From Paenibacillus sp. HWE-109 (GTDB taxonomy: Bacteria > Bacillota > Bacilli > Paenibacillales > NBRC-103111), in contig NZ_CP091881.1 of assembly GCF_022163125.1 (NCBI RefSeq), positions 8,760,501 to 8,824,500 on the forward strand: 64,000 nucleotides of DNA, read 5' to 3'. Positions 16,818-26,467 of the stretch are shown one piece after another. The number at the start of each line of letters is the position of its first letter. Within the stretch, counting starts at the first letter, position 1. The position numbers and the translations under genes are program-made. The notes beneath the pieces are model-generated. The model had not been told where the DNA came from. It did not search any database and was given only the letters and a program-made list of their open reading frames with translations.

Positions 16818-17010
16818 GAAAGGAAACTACAATCCTCTATTTGTGCCAAATCGGCCGATGCTGGCATCCACGCGGATCGTAGATGCGCTATTTCGCCGAA
16901 AGTAGCTGATTTCTGTAGTAAATTAACGAAATAGCGGAACCACGATCTGCACCAGGCTGATTATGCCTGGATTTCGCCCAAATAGGGGATCTACGATCCG
17001 CCTGTAGTTT
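16818..17010. repeat. Intergenic repeat related to family A (GGAAC...GCTATTT type)
   Basis: The stretch contains GGAAACTACAATCCTCTATT, GCGGATCGTAGATGCGCTAT and the reverse forms AAATAGCGGAACCACGATC and GGGGATCTACGATCCGCC. It closely resembles 57889-57990 (same order of CTATTTG, CCAAATCGGC, GCGGATCGTAGA, CGCTATTTCGCC) and more distantly the three larger copies of family A. Mixed forward and reverse copies allow hairpin folding. Confidence 0.65.
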
Positions 17011-17130
17011 GATTTGTCTGGTTGGTGGCGTACATGAGATGGTTGGGAGGACGCTGAGAGTAGATGCAAGGGAAAGAAGCTCGGACTGTGCGGCGGCACA
17101 TCCAATGTCTAAGGAACACCTCACGTTGTT

Positions 17131-17650
17131 GATTGGATAAATCCAATCAAACAGCCGTAAATGCGGTTAAATTCGTACCTACATTGGATTTATCCAATGT
17201 AATCTGATAAAAACGCCATATAGGCGGCATATTTTAGGATTCCGTTGGATAAATCCAATCAAACAGCCTCATGGGCGGCCAATTTCACGATTACATTGGA
17301 TTTATCCAATGTAATGAAATTCCTCATTCCGTCTGATGCGGAATCTTGGGGTTAGCTGGTTCAGACAGATGGTTGGGAGGACGCTGAGAGTAGTTGCAAA
17401 GGAAAGTAGCTGAAATACTCGGACTGTGCGGCAGCACGTCCAATGTCTAAGGAACACCTCACGTTGTTGATTGGATAAATCCAATCAAACAGCCGTATAG
17501 GCGGTTAAATTCGTACCTACATTGGATTTATCCAATGCTATCTGATAAAAACGCCATATAGGCGGCATATTTTAGGATTCCGTTGGATAAATCCAATCAA
17601 ACAGCCCAATGGGCGGTCAAATTCACGATTACATTGGATTTATCCAATGT
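17131..17650. repeat. Array 1 of the TTGGATAAATCCAA palindrome (8 copies)
   Basis: Copies lie at 17131-17148, 17181-17200, 17244-17260, 17293-17312, 17469-17486, 17520-17537, 17582-17598 and 17631-17650. They alternate between a GATTGGATAAATCCAATC form and an ACATTGGATTTATCCAATGT form. The spacers of 31-45 bp each carry a second small inverted repeat of the type GCCNNNNNGGCGG (for example GCCATATAGGC). The alternation and the even spacing are not explained by any gene, and no IS ends are seen. Confidence 0.85.
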
Positions 17651-17868
17651 AATGAAATTCCTCATTCCGTTTGATGCGGAATCTTGAGGTTAGCTAGTGT
17701 AGACAGATGGTTGGGAGGACGCTGAGAGTAAATGCAAGGGAAAAGCTGCAGCTGCAATAAGCCAGCGCTCGCAACACCCAATAAAATTATAGTTTTATCT
17801 ATAATTTTTTAAGGGAACCCTATGCGCTACCTTCTATAATAGGGGTATACCAAAGAAGGAGCGATGCA

Positions 17869-18837
17869 GTGATGAGCAGCAGGTTAGAGGAAACTCCTGT
17901 CACCCTTGATGTACAACGGCTTAAACAAGCTGCGTTAGTACGAAGAAGAAGATTATTGAAGCAAAATATTCCCTTGTTCATTATGCTGATCCCCGTGATC
18001 GCCTATTATATTTTGTTCAAGTATTGGCCGATGGGCGGACTTGTGATCGCTTTCAAAAACTATAATTTCGCCGACGGCATCTGGCACAGTCCATGGGTTG
18101 GATTGAAGTACTTTAAGTTATTGTTCTCCAGCTCCAACACGCTGCAAATTATTTGGAACACGTTCTGGCTCAGCTTGTTAAGCCTGGTTGTCGGGTTCCC
18201 GGTACCGATCGTGCTCGCGGTTCTGATCAATGAAATCCGCAAGTCTTGGTTCAAAAAATGGATTCAAACGATCATCTATTTGCCGCACTTCTTTTCATGG
18301 GTCATTGTCTCAGGGATTGTTCTTTCGTTATTCGCGACCGATTATGGGTCCATCAATAAGGTGTTTAAGTTGTTTAATATAGAACCAATTACTTTTCTAT
18401 ATGAGTCTCATTCATGGACGGCGATATTCATCGGCTCCGGTGTTTGGAAAGAAATGGGTTTCTCCACCATTATTTATCTCGCTGCCCTCACCACGATTGA
18501 TCCATCACTGTATGAATCAGCTTGCATGGATGGGGCGACGAAGTGGCGACAAATTTGGCATATTACGCTGCCAGGCATCCGGCACACGATTATTCTGCTG
18601 CTGATCCTTGCGATGGGGCGCGTGATGGAAGTCGGCTTTGACCAGGTGTACAATCTCCAGAATTCAGCTGTCGCCGATGTGTCTGAGGTGATTAGTACCT
18701 ATATTTATAAAATAGGACTAGGCAGTTCGCAGTTTAGCTTAACGACGGCGATGGGACTCTTCGAATCGGTCATCAGCTGCAGACTTGTTTTAATTGCCAA
18801 TCGGATTGCGCAAAAATTTGACCAAGCTTTATTTTAG
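17869..18837 (+). CDS. ABC sugar transporter permease, LplB type
   Basis: A 322-residue inner-membrane permease of the CUT1 family with six expected membrane segments, the first at about residues 33-52 (IPLFIMLIPVIAYYILFKYW). The EAA loop that contacts the ATPase is YESACMDGATKWRQIWHITLPG. GTG 17869 and ATG 17872 are adjacent possible starts; AGAAGGAG at 17854-17861 serves both. It heads a carbohydrate operon and is followed by the partner permease after 21 bp. No ATPase gene is present, as usual for this subfamily, which borrows a shared MsmX-like ATPase. A TATAAT box at 17835-17840 lies upstream without a clear -35 element. Confidence 0.92.
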   Translation: MMSSRLEETPVTLDVQRLKQAALVRRRRLLKQNIPLFIMLIPVIAYYILFKYWPMGGLVIAFKNYNFADGIWHSPWVGLKYFKLLFSSSNTLQIIWNTFWLSLLSLVVGFPVPIVLAVLINEIRKSWFKKWIQTIIYLPHFFSWVIVSGIVLSLFATDYGSINKVFKLFNIEPITFLYESHSWTAIFIGSGVWKEMGFSTIIYLAALTTIDPSLYESACMDGATKWRQIWHITLPGIRHTIILLLILAMGRVMEVGFDQVYNLQNSAVADVSEVISTYIYKIGLGSSQFSLTTAMGLFESVISCRLVLIANRIAQKFDQALF

Positions 18838-18858
18838 CCAAATGCTTAGGAGGAGCCC

Positions 18859-19731
18859 ATGAAAACATCACGTGGAGAACGAATATTTTATGGTATAAAC
18901 TATGTGCTGCTCGCTGTTATTGCACTAACTTGTTTGATGCCATTCATTCATATTGTTGCATTGTCGCTGAGTGAACGCTCGGCGGTCGACTCCGGTCACG
19001 TCTTCTTCTGGCCGGTAGGGCTGCAGTTCACAGCCTACAAAATCTTTTTTATCGCGAGTCCAGCTTTCCAAGCTTTCAAAAATAGTATTGTTATTACGAT
19101 AGTCGGGGTCGTTCTCAGCTTGTTAGGTACGATATTGGCTGCCTATCCGTTATCCAGAAATTATTTGATCGGGCGTCGCTTTCTTGTGCTGGCTATGGTT
19201 TTTACGATGTTGTTCTCAGGCGGGTTAATTCCGACATACCTGGTTGTGAAAGAAATGTCTCTGATTGATTCGTACTGGGCGATCTGGCTCACAGGGTTTA
19301 TCAGTACGTACAATATGCTTCTAATGCGCAGCTATTTCGAGAATATTCCTTATGAGGTGCAAGAAGCTGCAAGAATTGATGGCTGCAATGATACATCGCT
19401 GCTCATTCGGATTATTCTCCCTTTATCGCTTCCTATGCTGGCAACATTAGCGCTGTTCTACGGGATTAGTTACTGGAACTCGTTCATGAACGTACTGATG
19501 TATATTAACAAGAGCAGCTTGCAGAATTTAACGGTTATCGTTCAGGCTATGCTGCAAAAAAACGACTTGCTGAATTCGCCTTCTCTCAATAATGAGGAGC
19601 AAGCGGCCGTCGCTACCGAGATGGTCAAAGCTGTGGGTGTTGTGGTTATGGTTGTTCCCATGTTGGTGGTATATCCCTTCCTCCAGAAGTATTTTGTGAA
19701 GGGTGTCATGCTTGGATCTGTTAAGGGTTGA
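18859..19731 (+). CDS. ABC sugar transporter permease, YtcP/LplC type
   Basis: A 290-residue second CUT1 permease that pairs with the preceding one. First membrane segment at about residues 13-35 (YVLLAVIALTCLMPFIHIVAL). The EAA loop reads VQEAARIDGCNDTSLLIRIILPLS. It ends with the typical YPFLQKYFVKGVMLGSVKG. AGGAGG ribosome site, 6-base spacing. It lies between the first permease and the binding-protein gene; a gap of 92 bp before the latter may hold an internal processing site, but no clear terminator is visible. Confidence 0.93.
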   Translation: MKTSRGERIFYGINYVLLAVIALTCLMPFIHIVALSLSERSAVDSGHVFFWPVGLQFTAYKIFFIASPAFQAFKNSIVITIVGVVLSLLGTILAAYPLSRNYLIGRRFLVLAMVFTMLFSGGLIPTYLVVKEMSLIDSYWAIWLTGFISTYNMLLMRSYFENIPYEVQEAARIDGCNDTSLLIRIILPLSLPMLATLALFYGISYWNSFMNVLMYINKSSLQNLTVIVQAMLQKNDLLNSPSLNNEEQAAVATEMVKAVGVVVMVVPMLVVYPFLQKYFVKGVMLGSVKG

Positions 19732-19823
19732 TATCGTTTCATGGTTGTTATCACAGCAAGGTTACTGATTAGGGTGTTCCCGTTTAACAAAACTTCACAA
19801 TATATGAATTGGGGGAAATGCGA

Positions 19824-21509
19824 ATGACGAACAAGAAAATGTGGCTTGGTGTAACAGTAGGGTTCGTAGCATTAGGGGCAACATTGGTGGGGTGCAGCAG
19901 CGATAAGAAAGAGACAACTGCATCCTCAACCGCAGCAGCAACAGCCAAAGCTGGAGACAAGGCAGCAGCGAAGCGTGGAGATGTCACCGTTTCGATGTAT
20001 GATCGTGGTGCGGTTCCGGCTTCCGAAGGCTCGTATGAAGAAAATCGCTGGACCAAATGGATTAATCAGAACGGCCCGGCGAATGTGAAATACGTGCCTA
20101 TTCTGCGCAGTGATTCAACGAAGAAATTGAATGTGCTTTTTGCATCAGGATCGGCTCCGGACATTGTCAGTGAATACAATACGCCATTCCGTGGCAGTTT
20201 GTATGATCAGAAGCAATTGCTGCCGCTTGATGACATTTTAAAATACATGCCTGAATATCAGAAATTACTGACGCAATATCCGCAGTTGAAGAAGGCGGGA
20301 ACGAAGCCGGATGGCAAGCTTTACGAAATCGGCAAAGTGAAGGAGGCTGTACCTGCCCACATTTTGCTCGTACGCACAGATTGGTTGAAAAAGCTGAATC
20401 TTTCGATGCCAACAACGACGGATGAATTGATGGCAGTTGCCAAAGCATTTGCAGACAACGACCCTGATGGTAACGGGAAGAAAGATACCTACGGGATGAA
20501 TATGAGCACGTACTCCGAGCAAGCGATTAATGAGATCTTCGGGGAAGGCTCTTCCAAAGACTTGCTGGCGTGGGGCGTGAAAGACGGCAAAATTATTCGT
20601 CAATGGGACAATGAGCTTGCCTCGCTGACCTTCAAGAAGAAACTATACGATGATGGCATCATCGATAAGGATTACATTAATGACAAAGATGGAGCCAAGG
20701 CGAAGCAAGATTTCCTGAATGGCAAAATCGGGATTTACGTGAAGTTCACGGGCGGTTGGTATGACTTTACGATGAATGATATGGTCACGCTGAAGAAAAA
20801 TGTGGCTACTGCGGAAATTGCGCCATTAGGTTATCCGAAATCCCCAGTGGGGACGTTCACGGGTGCTATCGACAACCCGGTTCAGATGACGACGGTTATT
20901 AATGCCAAAGCCAAGGACCCAGAAGCTGTTGGCCGTTACCTGGATTTCATGATGAAACCGGAAACCGCTCTGAAAGTAATCAATGGCGATGAAGGCACGC
21001 ACTGGAAAAAAGCAGCGAACAGCTGTCCGCAAGCGATTGACGCTGCCAAATCCAAAAATGAAGTCGGTTATGCCCTTGATTACGAAATGTTCTACTCGTC
21101 AGGCCAAGATAAATGCAGCTTTGTGCTCAGCGGCTTCAACGCCGAAGTTCCTGATCAAAAGTCCGCAATGGATATGTATAAAGAGATTCAGAAAGTGTAC
21201 TTTGATCCGCAAAGAGAGTACCCAGGTCTTACCGTTGGTGAACATATGCCGGTGTACAACGCCGATCTGCAAATTATCAACACGACGATCCTGAAAGAAA
21301 AAGGCGATCTTTTCGTTAAAGCGATTATTAGCGGAAGTAAATACACGCCTGAACAAGCGATCAAAGATTCACAGGCAGCCTGGGACAAAGCAGGCGGCAA
21401 GCAGCTTGAGGATTTCATGAACAAATGGTACCAAGAAAATAAAGATCAAGCATTCCTTGCCAAAGATGTCATGGCAATCGCAAAACAACAAATGGAGCAA
21501 GTGAAGTAA
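19824..21509 (+). CDS. Extracellular sugar-binding lipoprotein
   Basis: A 561-residue solute-binding protein of the large family-1 type found with LplB/YtcP permeases. The signal peptide ends in the lipobox LVGC, so C24 is the lipidated residue. A Ser/Thr/Ala-rich linker follows, then the binding domain with the Ca-binding-like loop DNDPDGNGKKDTYG. The start at ATG 19824 is preferred because GGGGG (19811-19815) lies 8 bases upstream. It delivers the operon's substrate to the two permeases. The downstream GH105 enzyme suggests an oligosaccharide with a 4,5-unsaturated uronic end (inference). Confidence 0.92.
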   Translation: MTNKKMWLGVTVGFVALGATLVGCSSDKKETTASSTAAATAKAGDKAAAKRGDVTVSMYDRGAVPASEGSYEENRWTKWINQNGPANVKYVPILRSDSTKKLNVLFASGSAPDIVSEYNTPFRGSLYDQKQLLPLDDILKYMPEYQKLLTQYPQLKKAGTKPDGKLYEIGKVKEAVPAHILLVRTDWLKKLNLSMPTTTDELMAVAKAFADNDPDGNGKKDTYGMNMSTYSEQAINEIFGEGSSKDLLAWGVKDGKIIRQWDNELASLTFKKKLYDDGIIDKDYINDKDGAKAKQDFLNGKIGIYVKFTGGWYDFTMNDMVTLKKNVATAEIAPLGYPKSPVGTFTGAIDNPVQMTTVINAKAKDPEAVGRYLDFMMKPETALKVINGDEGTHWKKAANSCPQAIDAAKSKNEVGYALDYEMFYSSGQDKCSFVLSGFNAEVPDQKSAMDMYKEIQKVYFDPQREYPGLTVGEHMPVYNADLQIINTTILKEKGDLFVKAIISGSKYTPEQAIKDSQAAWDKAGGKQLEDFMNKWYQENKDQAFLAKDVMAIAKQQMEQVK

Positions 21510-21616
21510 TACTTGTTGGTGAAGATTCGGACAGTGAAGGTACTGATGATTAGGCGTCAGAGCTTGCACTGTCCGATCACTTTGCACAAGTCATTGCCTC
21601 ATAGGGGGATACGGGA

Positions 21617-22696
21617 ATGAATAAGCTTAACGTAGCTATTATCGGTTGTGGCGGTATTGCCTTAGGTAAGCATTTGCCGAGTTTGCACAAGATTGAGCAG
21701 GTTGCTATTGTCGGTTTCTATGATATAGAACGCGTAAGGGCTCAGGAAGCGGCAGCCAAATATGGTGCCCCTGATGCCAAGGTTTACGAAAGCTATGCGG
21801 AGCTTTTGGCTGATGCTTCAATTGAAGTCGTGCATATTTGCACACCGAATGATTCCCATGCGGAAATTTCGATTGCGGCCTTGGAAGCAGGCAAGCATGT
21901 GATGTGTGAAAAACCGATGGCCAAAACGGCTGCTGACGCCCGTCGGATGGTGGAAACAGCTAAGCGTACGGGGAAAAAGCTGACGATTGGCTACAACAAT
22001 CGCTTTCGCGCGGACAGTCAATATTTGAAACGAGTTATTGAGGATGGCGATCTGGGCGAGATTTACTTCGCTAAGGCCCACGCTGTTCGTAGACGCGGTG
22101 TGCCTACTTGGGGCGTATTTTTGGATGAAGAGAAACAAGGCGGAGGACCGCTAATCGATATTGGCACACATGCGCTTGATTTAACGCTGTGGATGATGAA
22201 TAACTATGAACCCAAGGTAGTGCTTGGCACTGCTTACCATAAGCTTTCCAGCAAAGAAAATGCGGCTAATTCCTGGGGACCGTGGGACCCTGAGAAATTT
22301 AAGGTGGAAGATTCAGCGTTTGCGATGATCGTCATGAAGAACGGAGCTACCATCATGGTAGAAGCTAGTTGGGCACTGAATACGCTGGATACGAAGGAAG
22401 CGAAATGTACGCTATGCGGTACGGAAGGCGGCGCTGATATGCAGGACGGCCTTCGTATTAACGGAGAAAATCATAGCCGTTTGTATATGAATCAGCTGCA
22501 ATTCGAAGCGAAGGGCGCAGACTTTTACGATGGTAAAAAGGAAAGCATGCAGGATAAAGAAATTCGCGTCTGGATCGACGCCGTCATCCACGATAAGGAG
22601 CCAGTGGTAACACCTGAGCAGTCCTGCGTCGTATCGGAGATTCTCGAAGCGATTTATGAATCGAATCGGACAGGGAAAGCGATTTATTTCGACTAA
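21617..22696 (+). CDS. Gfo/Idh/MocA-family oxidoreductase
   Basis: A 359-residue NAD(P)-dependent sugar or polyol oxidoreductase. Rossmann motif IIGCGGIALGKHLPSL at about residues 8-23, the EKP motif in HVMCEKPMAK, and the catalytic Asp/His region GGGPLIDIGTHALDLTLWMM. The substrate cannot be deduced. It follows the binding-protein gene by 107 bp and precedes a second member of the same family by 24 bp. The pair plus a sugar-isomerase-like gene suggests oxidation and reshaping of an imported sugar or cyclitol. It is not closely similar to IolG in this window. Confidence 0.92.
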   Translation: MNKLNVAIIGCGGIALGKHLPSLHKIEQVAIVGFYDIERVRAQEAAAKYGAPDAKVYESYAELLADASIEVVHICTPNDSHAEISIAALEAGKHVMCEKPMAKTAADARRMVETAKRTGKKLTIGYNNRFRADSQYLKRVIEDGDLGEIYFAKAHAVRRRGVPTWGVFLDEEKQGGGPLIDIGTHALDLTLWMMNNYEPKVVLGTAYHKLSSKENAANSWGPWDPEKFKVEDSAFAMIVMKNGATIMVEASWALNTLDTKEAKCTLCGTEGGADMQDGLRINGENHSRLYMNQLQFEAKGADFYDGKKESMQDKEIRVWIDAVIHDKEPVVTPEQSCVVSEILEAIYESNRTGKAIYFD

Positions 22697-22720
22697 AATA
22701 AGGGAAGAGGCAGTTCAGAC

Positions 22721-23731
22721 ATGGTAAGAGTTGCTATTCTAAGCTATTGGCATGTTCATGCAAAGGATTATGCGCGCATGGCTGCTGAACATCCACAAAC
22801 AGAAATTGCAGCGTTATGGGATGAGAATCCACAGCGGGGACGTCAGAAAGCAGAGGAACTAGGGGTTCCTTTCTTTGAGGCATTGCCGGAGCTTTTGGCA
22901 AATCCAGATATCGATGCTGTGATAGTTGTTACGCCTACAACGCAGCATCGTGAGGTTCTAATCGCAGCTGCGGCGGCGGGCAAGCATATTTTTACGGAGA
23001 AAGTTGTCGCTACAACGACGAAGGCATGCAACGAAATCTTGGCGGCTGTGGAGACAGCGGGGATTAAGCTCGTAGTATCTCTGCCACGCTTATACACCGG
23101 ATTCACGCAAGCGGCTCAGCGGCTCATTCAGGGAGGCGATCTCGGCACCGTAACAACGGTTCGTATCCGGCTTGCCCATAACGGAGCGCTGCCGACCGAC
23201 GCAAGTCCCAATGGCTCACTGCCGGCACATTTTTTTGATCCGCTAGAAAGCGGAGGCGGCGCGATGATCGACCTCGGCTGCCATCCGATGTACTTGGCGC
23301 GATTATTTCTCGGTCTGCCAGAACGTGTAAGTGCCGGTTATGGTTCCATCATGGGACGCCAGGTTGAGGACAGCGCCGTAACGATTATGCATTATGCGAA
23401 TGGTGCTCTGGGTATCGTTGAAGCAGGATTCGTGAACAGTTACTCGCAGTTTAACATCGAGGTGCAGGGTACGGAAGGCAGTCTGTTGTATGACAGATCT
23501 GATAACAAGCTGCTGATGCGCAAGTCTGGCGGACCTGCCTTGTGGCAGGAGGTGACTGAGATGCCAGAAGCAGTACCAACTGCTTTCGAGATGTGGGTAT
23601 CTCATATTCAGCAAGGGACGACGGCAACAGAGAATATAGCATTGGCACGCGATTTGACCCGTTTGATGGAAGCTTCCAATTTGTCGGCACAATCCGGTGC
23701 TGCATATCGGCTGAGTGACCTTTCAGAGTAA
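22721..23731 (+). CDS. Gfo/Idh/MocA-family oxidoreductase
   Basis: A 336-residue NAD(P)-binding oxidoreductase. The N-terminus VRVAILSYWHVHAKDYARMA is an atypical Rossmann start: the usual GxGxxG is replaced by SYWHVHAKDY, seen in a subgroup of this family. EKP is degenerate (HIFTEKVVA). The catalytic region GGGAMIDLGCHPMYLARL is intact. The loss of the canonical glycine motif means cofactor use could differ. It is in the same operon as the preceding paralogue and the following TIM-barrel gene. Confidence 0.88.
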   Translation: MVRVAILSYWHVHAKDYARMAAEHPQTEIAALWDENPQRGRQKAEELGVPFFEALPELLANPDIDAVIVVTPTTQHREVLIAAAAAGKHIFTEKVVATTTKACNEILAAVETAGIKLVVSLPRLYTGFTQAAQRLIQGGDLGTVTTVRIRLAHNGALPTDASPNGSLPAHFFDPLESGGGAMIDLGCHPMYLARLFLGLPERVSAGYGSIMGRQVEDSAVTIMHYANGALGIVEAGFVNSYSQFNIEVQGTEGSLLYDRSDNKLLMRKSGGPALWQEVTEMPEAVPTAFEMWVSHIQQGTTATENIALARDLTRLMEASNLSAQSGAAYRLSDLSE

Positions 23732-23755
23732 GTTCACCTTAGGGAGGCCGCAACC

Positions 23756-24703
23756 ATGTTGGATAAAGGCGTATATTCGTTCTCAACTTGTTGGAACATT
23801 AAGAAACACACCGTTGGCAGAGAGATGATGGAGGAAATCAAAGATCTCGGGTTCCGGTACGTGGAACTGAATTACAACGTTACCGAAGAGATGATGAAAA
23901 CAATCGAGCCGATGATTGAAAAAGGTGAAATCGGCGTGTCCAGTGTTCATAATGTATTTCCATTTATTAACGATAAGGACTACGACACGGACTCCGTTAT
24001 GCTTGGCTTCGACGATGAGGAGAAGCGTAAACGCTCTGTGGAGCTGTTGATTCGGTCGATGGACTATGCGAACCGGTATGGTGCCAAAGCCGTGGTTGTG
24101 CACCCTGGCGAAGTCCCTTTTGACTATAATATCGATTCTGATTTGAAGAAATTGTACAAGGAACAAGGCAAGGATTCACCGGCTTATCGACAATTGTGGC
24201 AGGAGATGATGGAACGGCGCGAGCGGTTAAGCCCCTTGTATACCAAGCGAATTCAGGAAAGTCTGGAAGTAGTCAGTGAGCATGCTGCCAAAAAAGGCTG
24301 GGACATCGCCATCGGCATTGAGACGAGATCGCGCTGTTATCAGATGCCGTCGCTAATGGAAGCCAAAACAATTTGTGATAACCTGAAAGGCGGTCCGGTC
24401 TACCTCTGGTATGATATCGGTCATGCCATGATGATGGGGCGAATGGGCTTGTACGACAACCTGAAAGAACTGCAAGAGGTGCAGACCTATATTTATGGCG
24501 TTCATATCCATGAAACGTTGGAGTTATCCGATCACTGGTGTCCATATGTGCACAGTCAGGATATGGCTTACTTCGATCATTTTCTGAGCGCTATCGATTT
24601 CGCCAAAGTGAAGGTCTATGAACTTAAGGCGGTATGTCAGCCTGATGAGATTGACGAGAGTCACCGACTGATCACAACTAAAATTGCTGCGATGAAAGGT
24701 TAA
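23756..24703 (+). CDS. Sugar phosphate isomerase/epimerase-like TIM-barrel protein
   Basis: A 315-residue protein of the xylose-isomerase-like (AP endonuclease 2) fold. Metal-ligand positions are recognisable: GAKAVVVHPGEVPF, the GIETRSR segment, WYDIGHAMMMG and GVHIHET. Its precise reaction is unknown; relatives act as epimerases, dehydratases or hexulose isomerases. It sits after two Gfo/Idh/MocA genes, a common pairing in which a keto-sugar made by the oxidoreductase is isomerised. GGGAGG ribosome site. It lies 12 bp before the next start, so it is clearly co-transcribed. Confidence 0.85.
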   Translation: MLDKGVYSFSTCWNIKKHTVGREMMEEIKDLGFRYVELNYNVTEEMMKTIEPMIEKGEIGVSSVHNVFPFINDKDYDTDSVMLGFDDEEKRKRSVELLIRSMDYANRYGAKAVVVHPGEVPFDYNIDSDLKKLYKEQGKDSPAYRQLWQEMMERRERLSPLYTKRIQESLEVVSEHAAKKGWDIAIGIETRSRCYQMPSLMEAKTICDNLKGGPVYLWYDIGHAMMMGRMGLYDNLKELQEVQTYIYGVHIHETLELSDHWCPYVHSQDMAYFDHFLSAIDFAKVKVYELKAVCQPDEIDESHRLITTKIAAMKG

Positions 24704-24715
24704 AAGGTGACTCGT

Positions 24716-26452
24716 ATGGATGCCATTTATCAAAAATTAGTGAAAATAAATAACGATTATACCGCTTCTACGTTGGGGCGGCAGATACTTGATCCGAATT
24801 CCAAATATGTTGGCGGCGTGATCGATGAAACAGGCATTGCACGTGCCAACCATATGAGTACGCCGAGCATTATGGCGTGCTGGGCTTCCGCTTTAGTAAA
24901 TCCAGATTCGCGTTATTACCATGATGAGAAACTGCTCACAGCTTTCGAAATGGCAGCCGACTTCATCCTGAACCGTCAGCATGCAGACGGTACGGTCTCG
25001 CTCGGCTCCACGAACTATAATTCGCCGCCGGATACCGCGTTCGTCGTTGGGGGTGTGACGCAATTCTATCAACTGCTGGCAGCGCATGATTGGGCAGCGG
25101 TTAAGCCTGCAGCCGCCAAATTGAAGCTATTCTTGGAAAGAACGATCCCGGCGATGCTGACCGGGGGCTGCCACACGCCGAACCATCGTTGGGTTATAAC
25201 AGCCGCACTTGCCTTGTTGTATGAGATATTCCCGATGCCGGAGCTTGTCGCTAGAGCCGATGAGTGGCTGGCAGAGGGCATGGATATTACAGAGGACGGG
25301 GAATGGACCGAGCGCAGCAACGGCATCTACAATGCAGTCAGTGATATTGCGCTCTACCATACAGCCAAGTTGTTTAATCGCCCTGACTTATTGGATGGAG
25401 TGCGCCGCAATCTGAACATGATGGTGTACTTGATCCATCCGTCAGGCGAGGTTGTGACCGATTACTCAGGTCGCCAGGATTTCGGAGAGACATATGATAT
25501 GGCTACGTACTTCCTGATTTACCGTCTGATGGCAGCGCACGATCGCAATCCGTTGTTTGCGGCGATGTCGGATTATGCCGGGACGTTTATTCGCAAATCA
25601 GAAGCCGTGAACAATCATGCGCTGCTGGGTTTGCTGTTGTACCCAGAAACGGCTATCGAAGATTTGGAACGTGCTGAACTACCAGAGCGGTATACCTTGA
25701 TGTTGAATGAGAAGCATCCGATGGAGACGCATCTAAAGCAGATCGACCGTGTTGGCCATCATATGAAAATTCAGCATAGCAGTATGCATGTCGCCTTCGG
25801 TGCGCCGATCGTACGCATTCGTGATCGCGAGCAGAGTGTGACGATTATGCCTTTGGCACCTTCCTTTTTCTCCTTGCGCCATGGGAAAGTGCGGTTGCTT
25901 GGTATGAAGCTATCGACCTCTTTTTCGCCTGGGATTATCAAGTTTGATCATTTAACTGCTGCAGAGAACGGCTATAAGCTGAATATTGTGATGGAAAAAG
26001 GATATAACGGACCTATCCCGCAGTCGTATCTGCCTGAAGCAGCCCAACAAGGCCAAGTAAGTCCTTGGTACTTGCTGCCGCATCAACATAGGCCTATGAC
26101 ACATCTGCAAACGCATGAAATTCAGGCAGAAATCGTGCAGAGTGACTCAGAATGGCAGATCCGTATTCATTCCGATGCGCGTGAAGATGTGTTTACGCAG
26201 TTATCTTTTATACTCGGGGATGAAGGCCAGGTTAGCGGTGAAGATTTGGCGGACGCCGGAGATGGCAAGTATTTCTTGAAGAGCGGTGGAATGAGGTATG
26301 AGGCTGAGGGTGACGCTATTGAGATTTCCTCAGGCGCTTATGAGCACTTACTGCCTGTCCTACGGGAAGATCAGCATCCAATAGGCTGCCGGTACGTTCA
26401 TGTGAACTTGGTGACACCATTTGATCGTACGTTTACGATTCGCTTGCTCTAG
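24716..26452 (+). CDS. Protein of unknown function, probable helical-barrel carbohydrate-active enzyme
   Basis: A 578-residue soluble protein with no signal peptide. The N-terminal 340 residues are helix-rich with repeated motifs such as FEMAADFILNRQHADGTVSLGSTNYNSPPDTAF and DWAAVKPAAAKLKLFLERTIPAM, resembling the (alpha/alpha)6 barrels of hydrolases and polysaccharide lyases. The C-terminal third looks beta-rich. I could not assign a named family. The start ATG 24716 is preferred over GTG 24707 because AAAGG (24703-24707) precedes it by 8 bases. The gene lies between the sugar isomerase and the GH105 gene, so a role in breaking down the same imported oligosaccharide is likely (inference). 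Confidence 0.75.
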   Translation: MDAIYQKLVKINNDYTASTLGRQILDPNSKYVGGVIDETGIARANHMSTPSIMACWASALVNPDSRYYHDEKLLTAFEMAADFILNRQHADGTVSLGSTNYNSPPDTAFVVGGVTQFYQLLAAHDWAAVKPAAAKLKLFLERTIPAMLTGGCHTPNHRWVITAALALLYEIFPMPELVARADEWLAEGMDITEDGEWTERSNGIYNAVSDIALYHTAKLFNRPDLLDGVRRNLNMMVYLIHPSGEVVTDYSGRQDFGETYDMATYFLIYRLMAAHDRNPLFAAMSDYAGTFIRKSEAVNNHALLGLLLYPETAIEDLERAELPERYTLMLNEKHPMETHLKQIDRVGHHMKIQHSSMHVAFGAPIVRIRDREQSVTIMPLAPSFFSLRHGKVRLLGMKLSTSFSPGIIKFDHLTAAENGYKLNIVMEKGYNGPIPQSYLPEAAQQGQVSPWYLLPHQHRPMTHLQTHEIQAEIVQSDSEWQIRIHSDAREDVFTQLSFILGDEGQVSGEDLADAGDGKYFLKSGGMRYEAEGDAIEISSGAYEHLLPVLREDQHPIGCRYVHVNLVTPFDRTFTIRLL

Positions 26453-26467
26453 GGGGGAAGGTTCAAG

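Larger units (their letters stand above)
16740..17735. repeat. Tandem repeat, about 330 bp period, family B
   Basis: The phrase GATGGTTGGGAGGACGCTGA begins at about 16745, 17038, 17368 and 17707, marking unit lengths of about 293, 330 and 339 bp. The units share the segments CTCGGACTGTGCGG and CAATGTCTAAGGAACACCTC. Units 2 and 3 each contain four copies of a 16-18-bp palindrome described separately. No conserved reading frame spans the units. This fills the 1.2-kb gap between the inositol operon and the next operon. Confidence 0.85.

Noticed and set aside
17131..17650. Possible CRISPR array
   Set aside because: The repeats are 16-20 bp, palindromic and alternate in form, the spacers are themselves repeated between units, and no cas gene is present.
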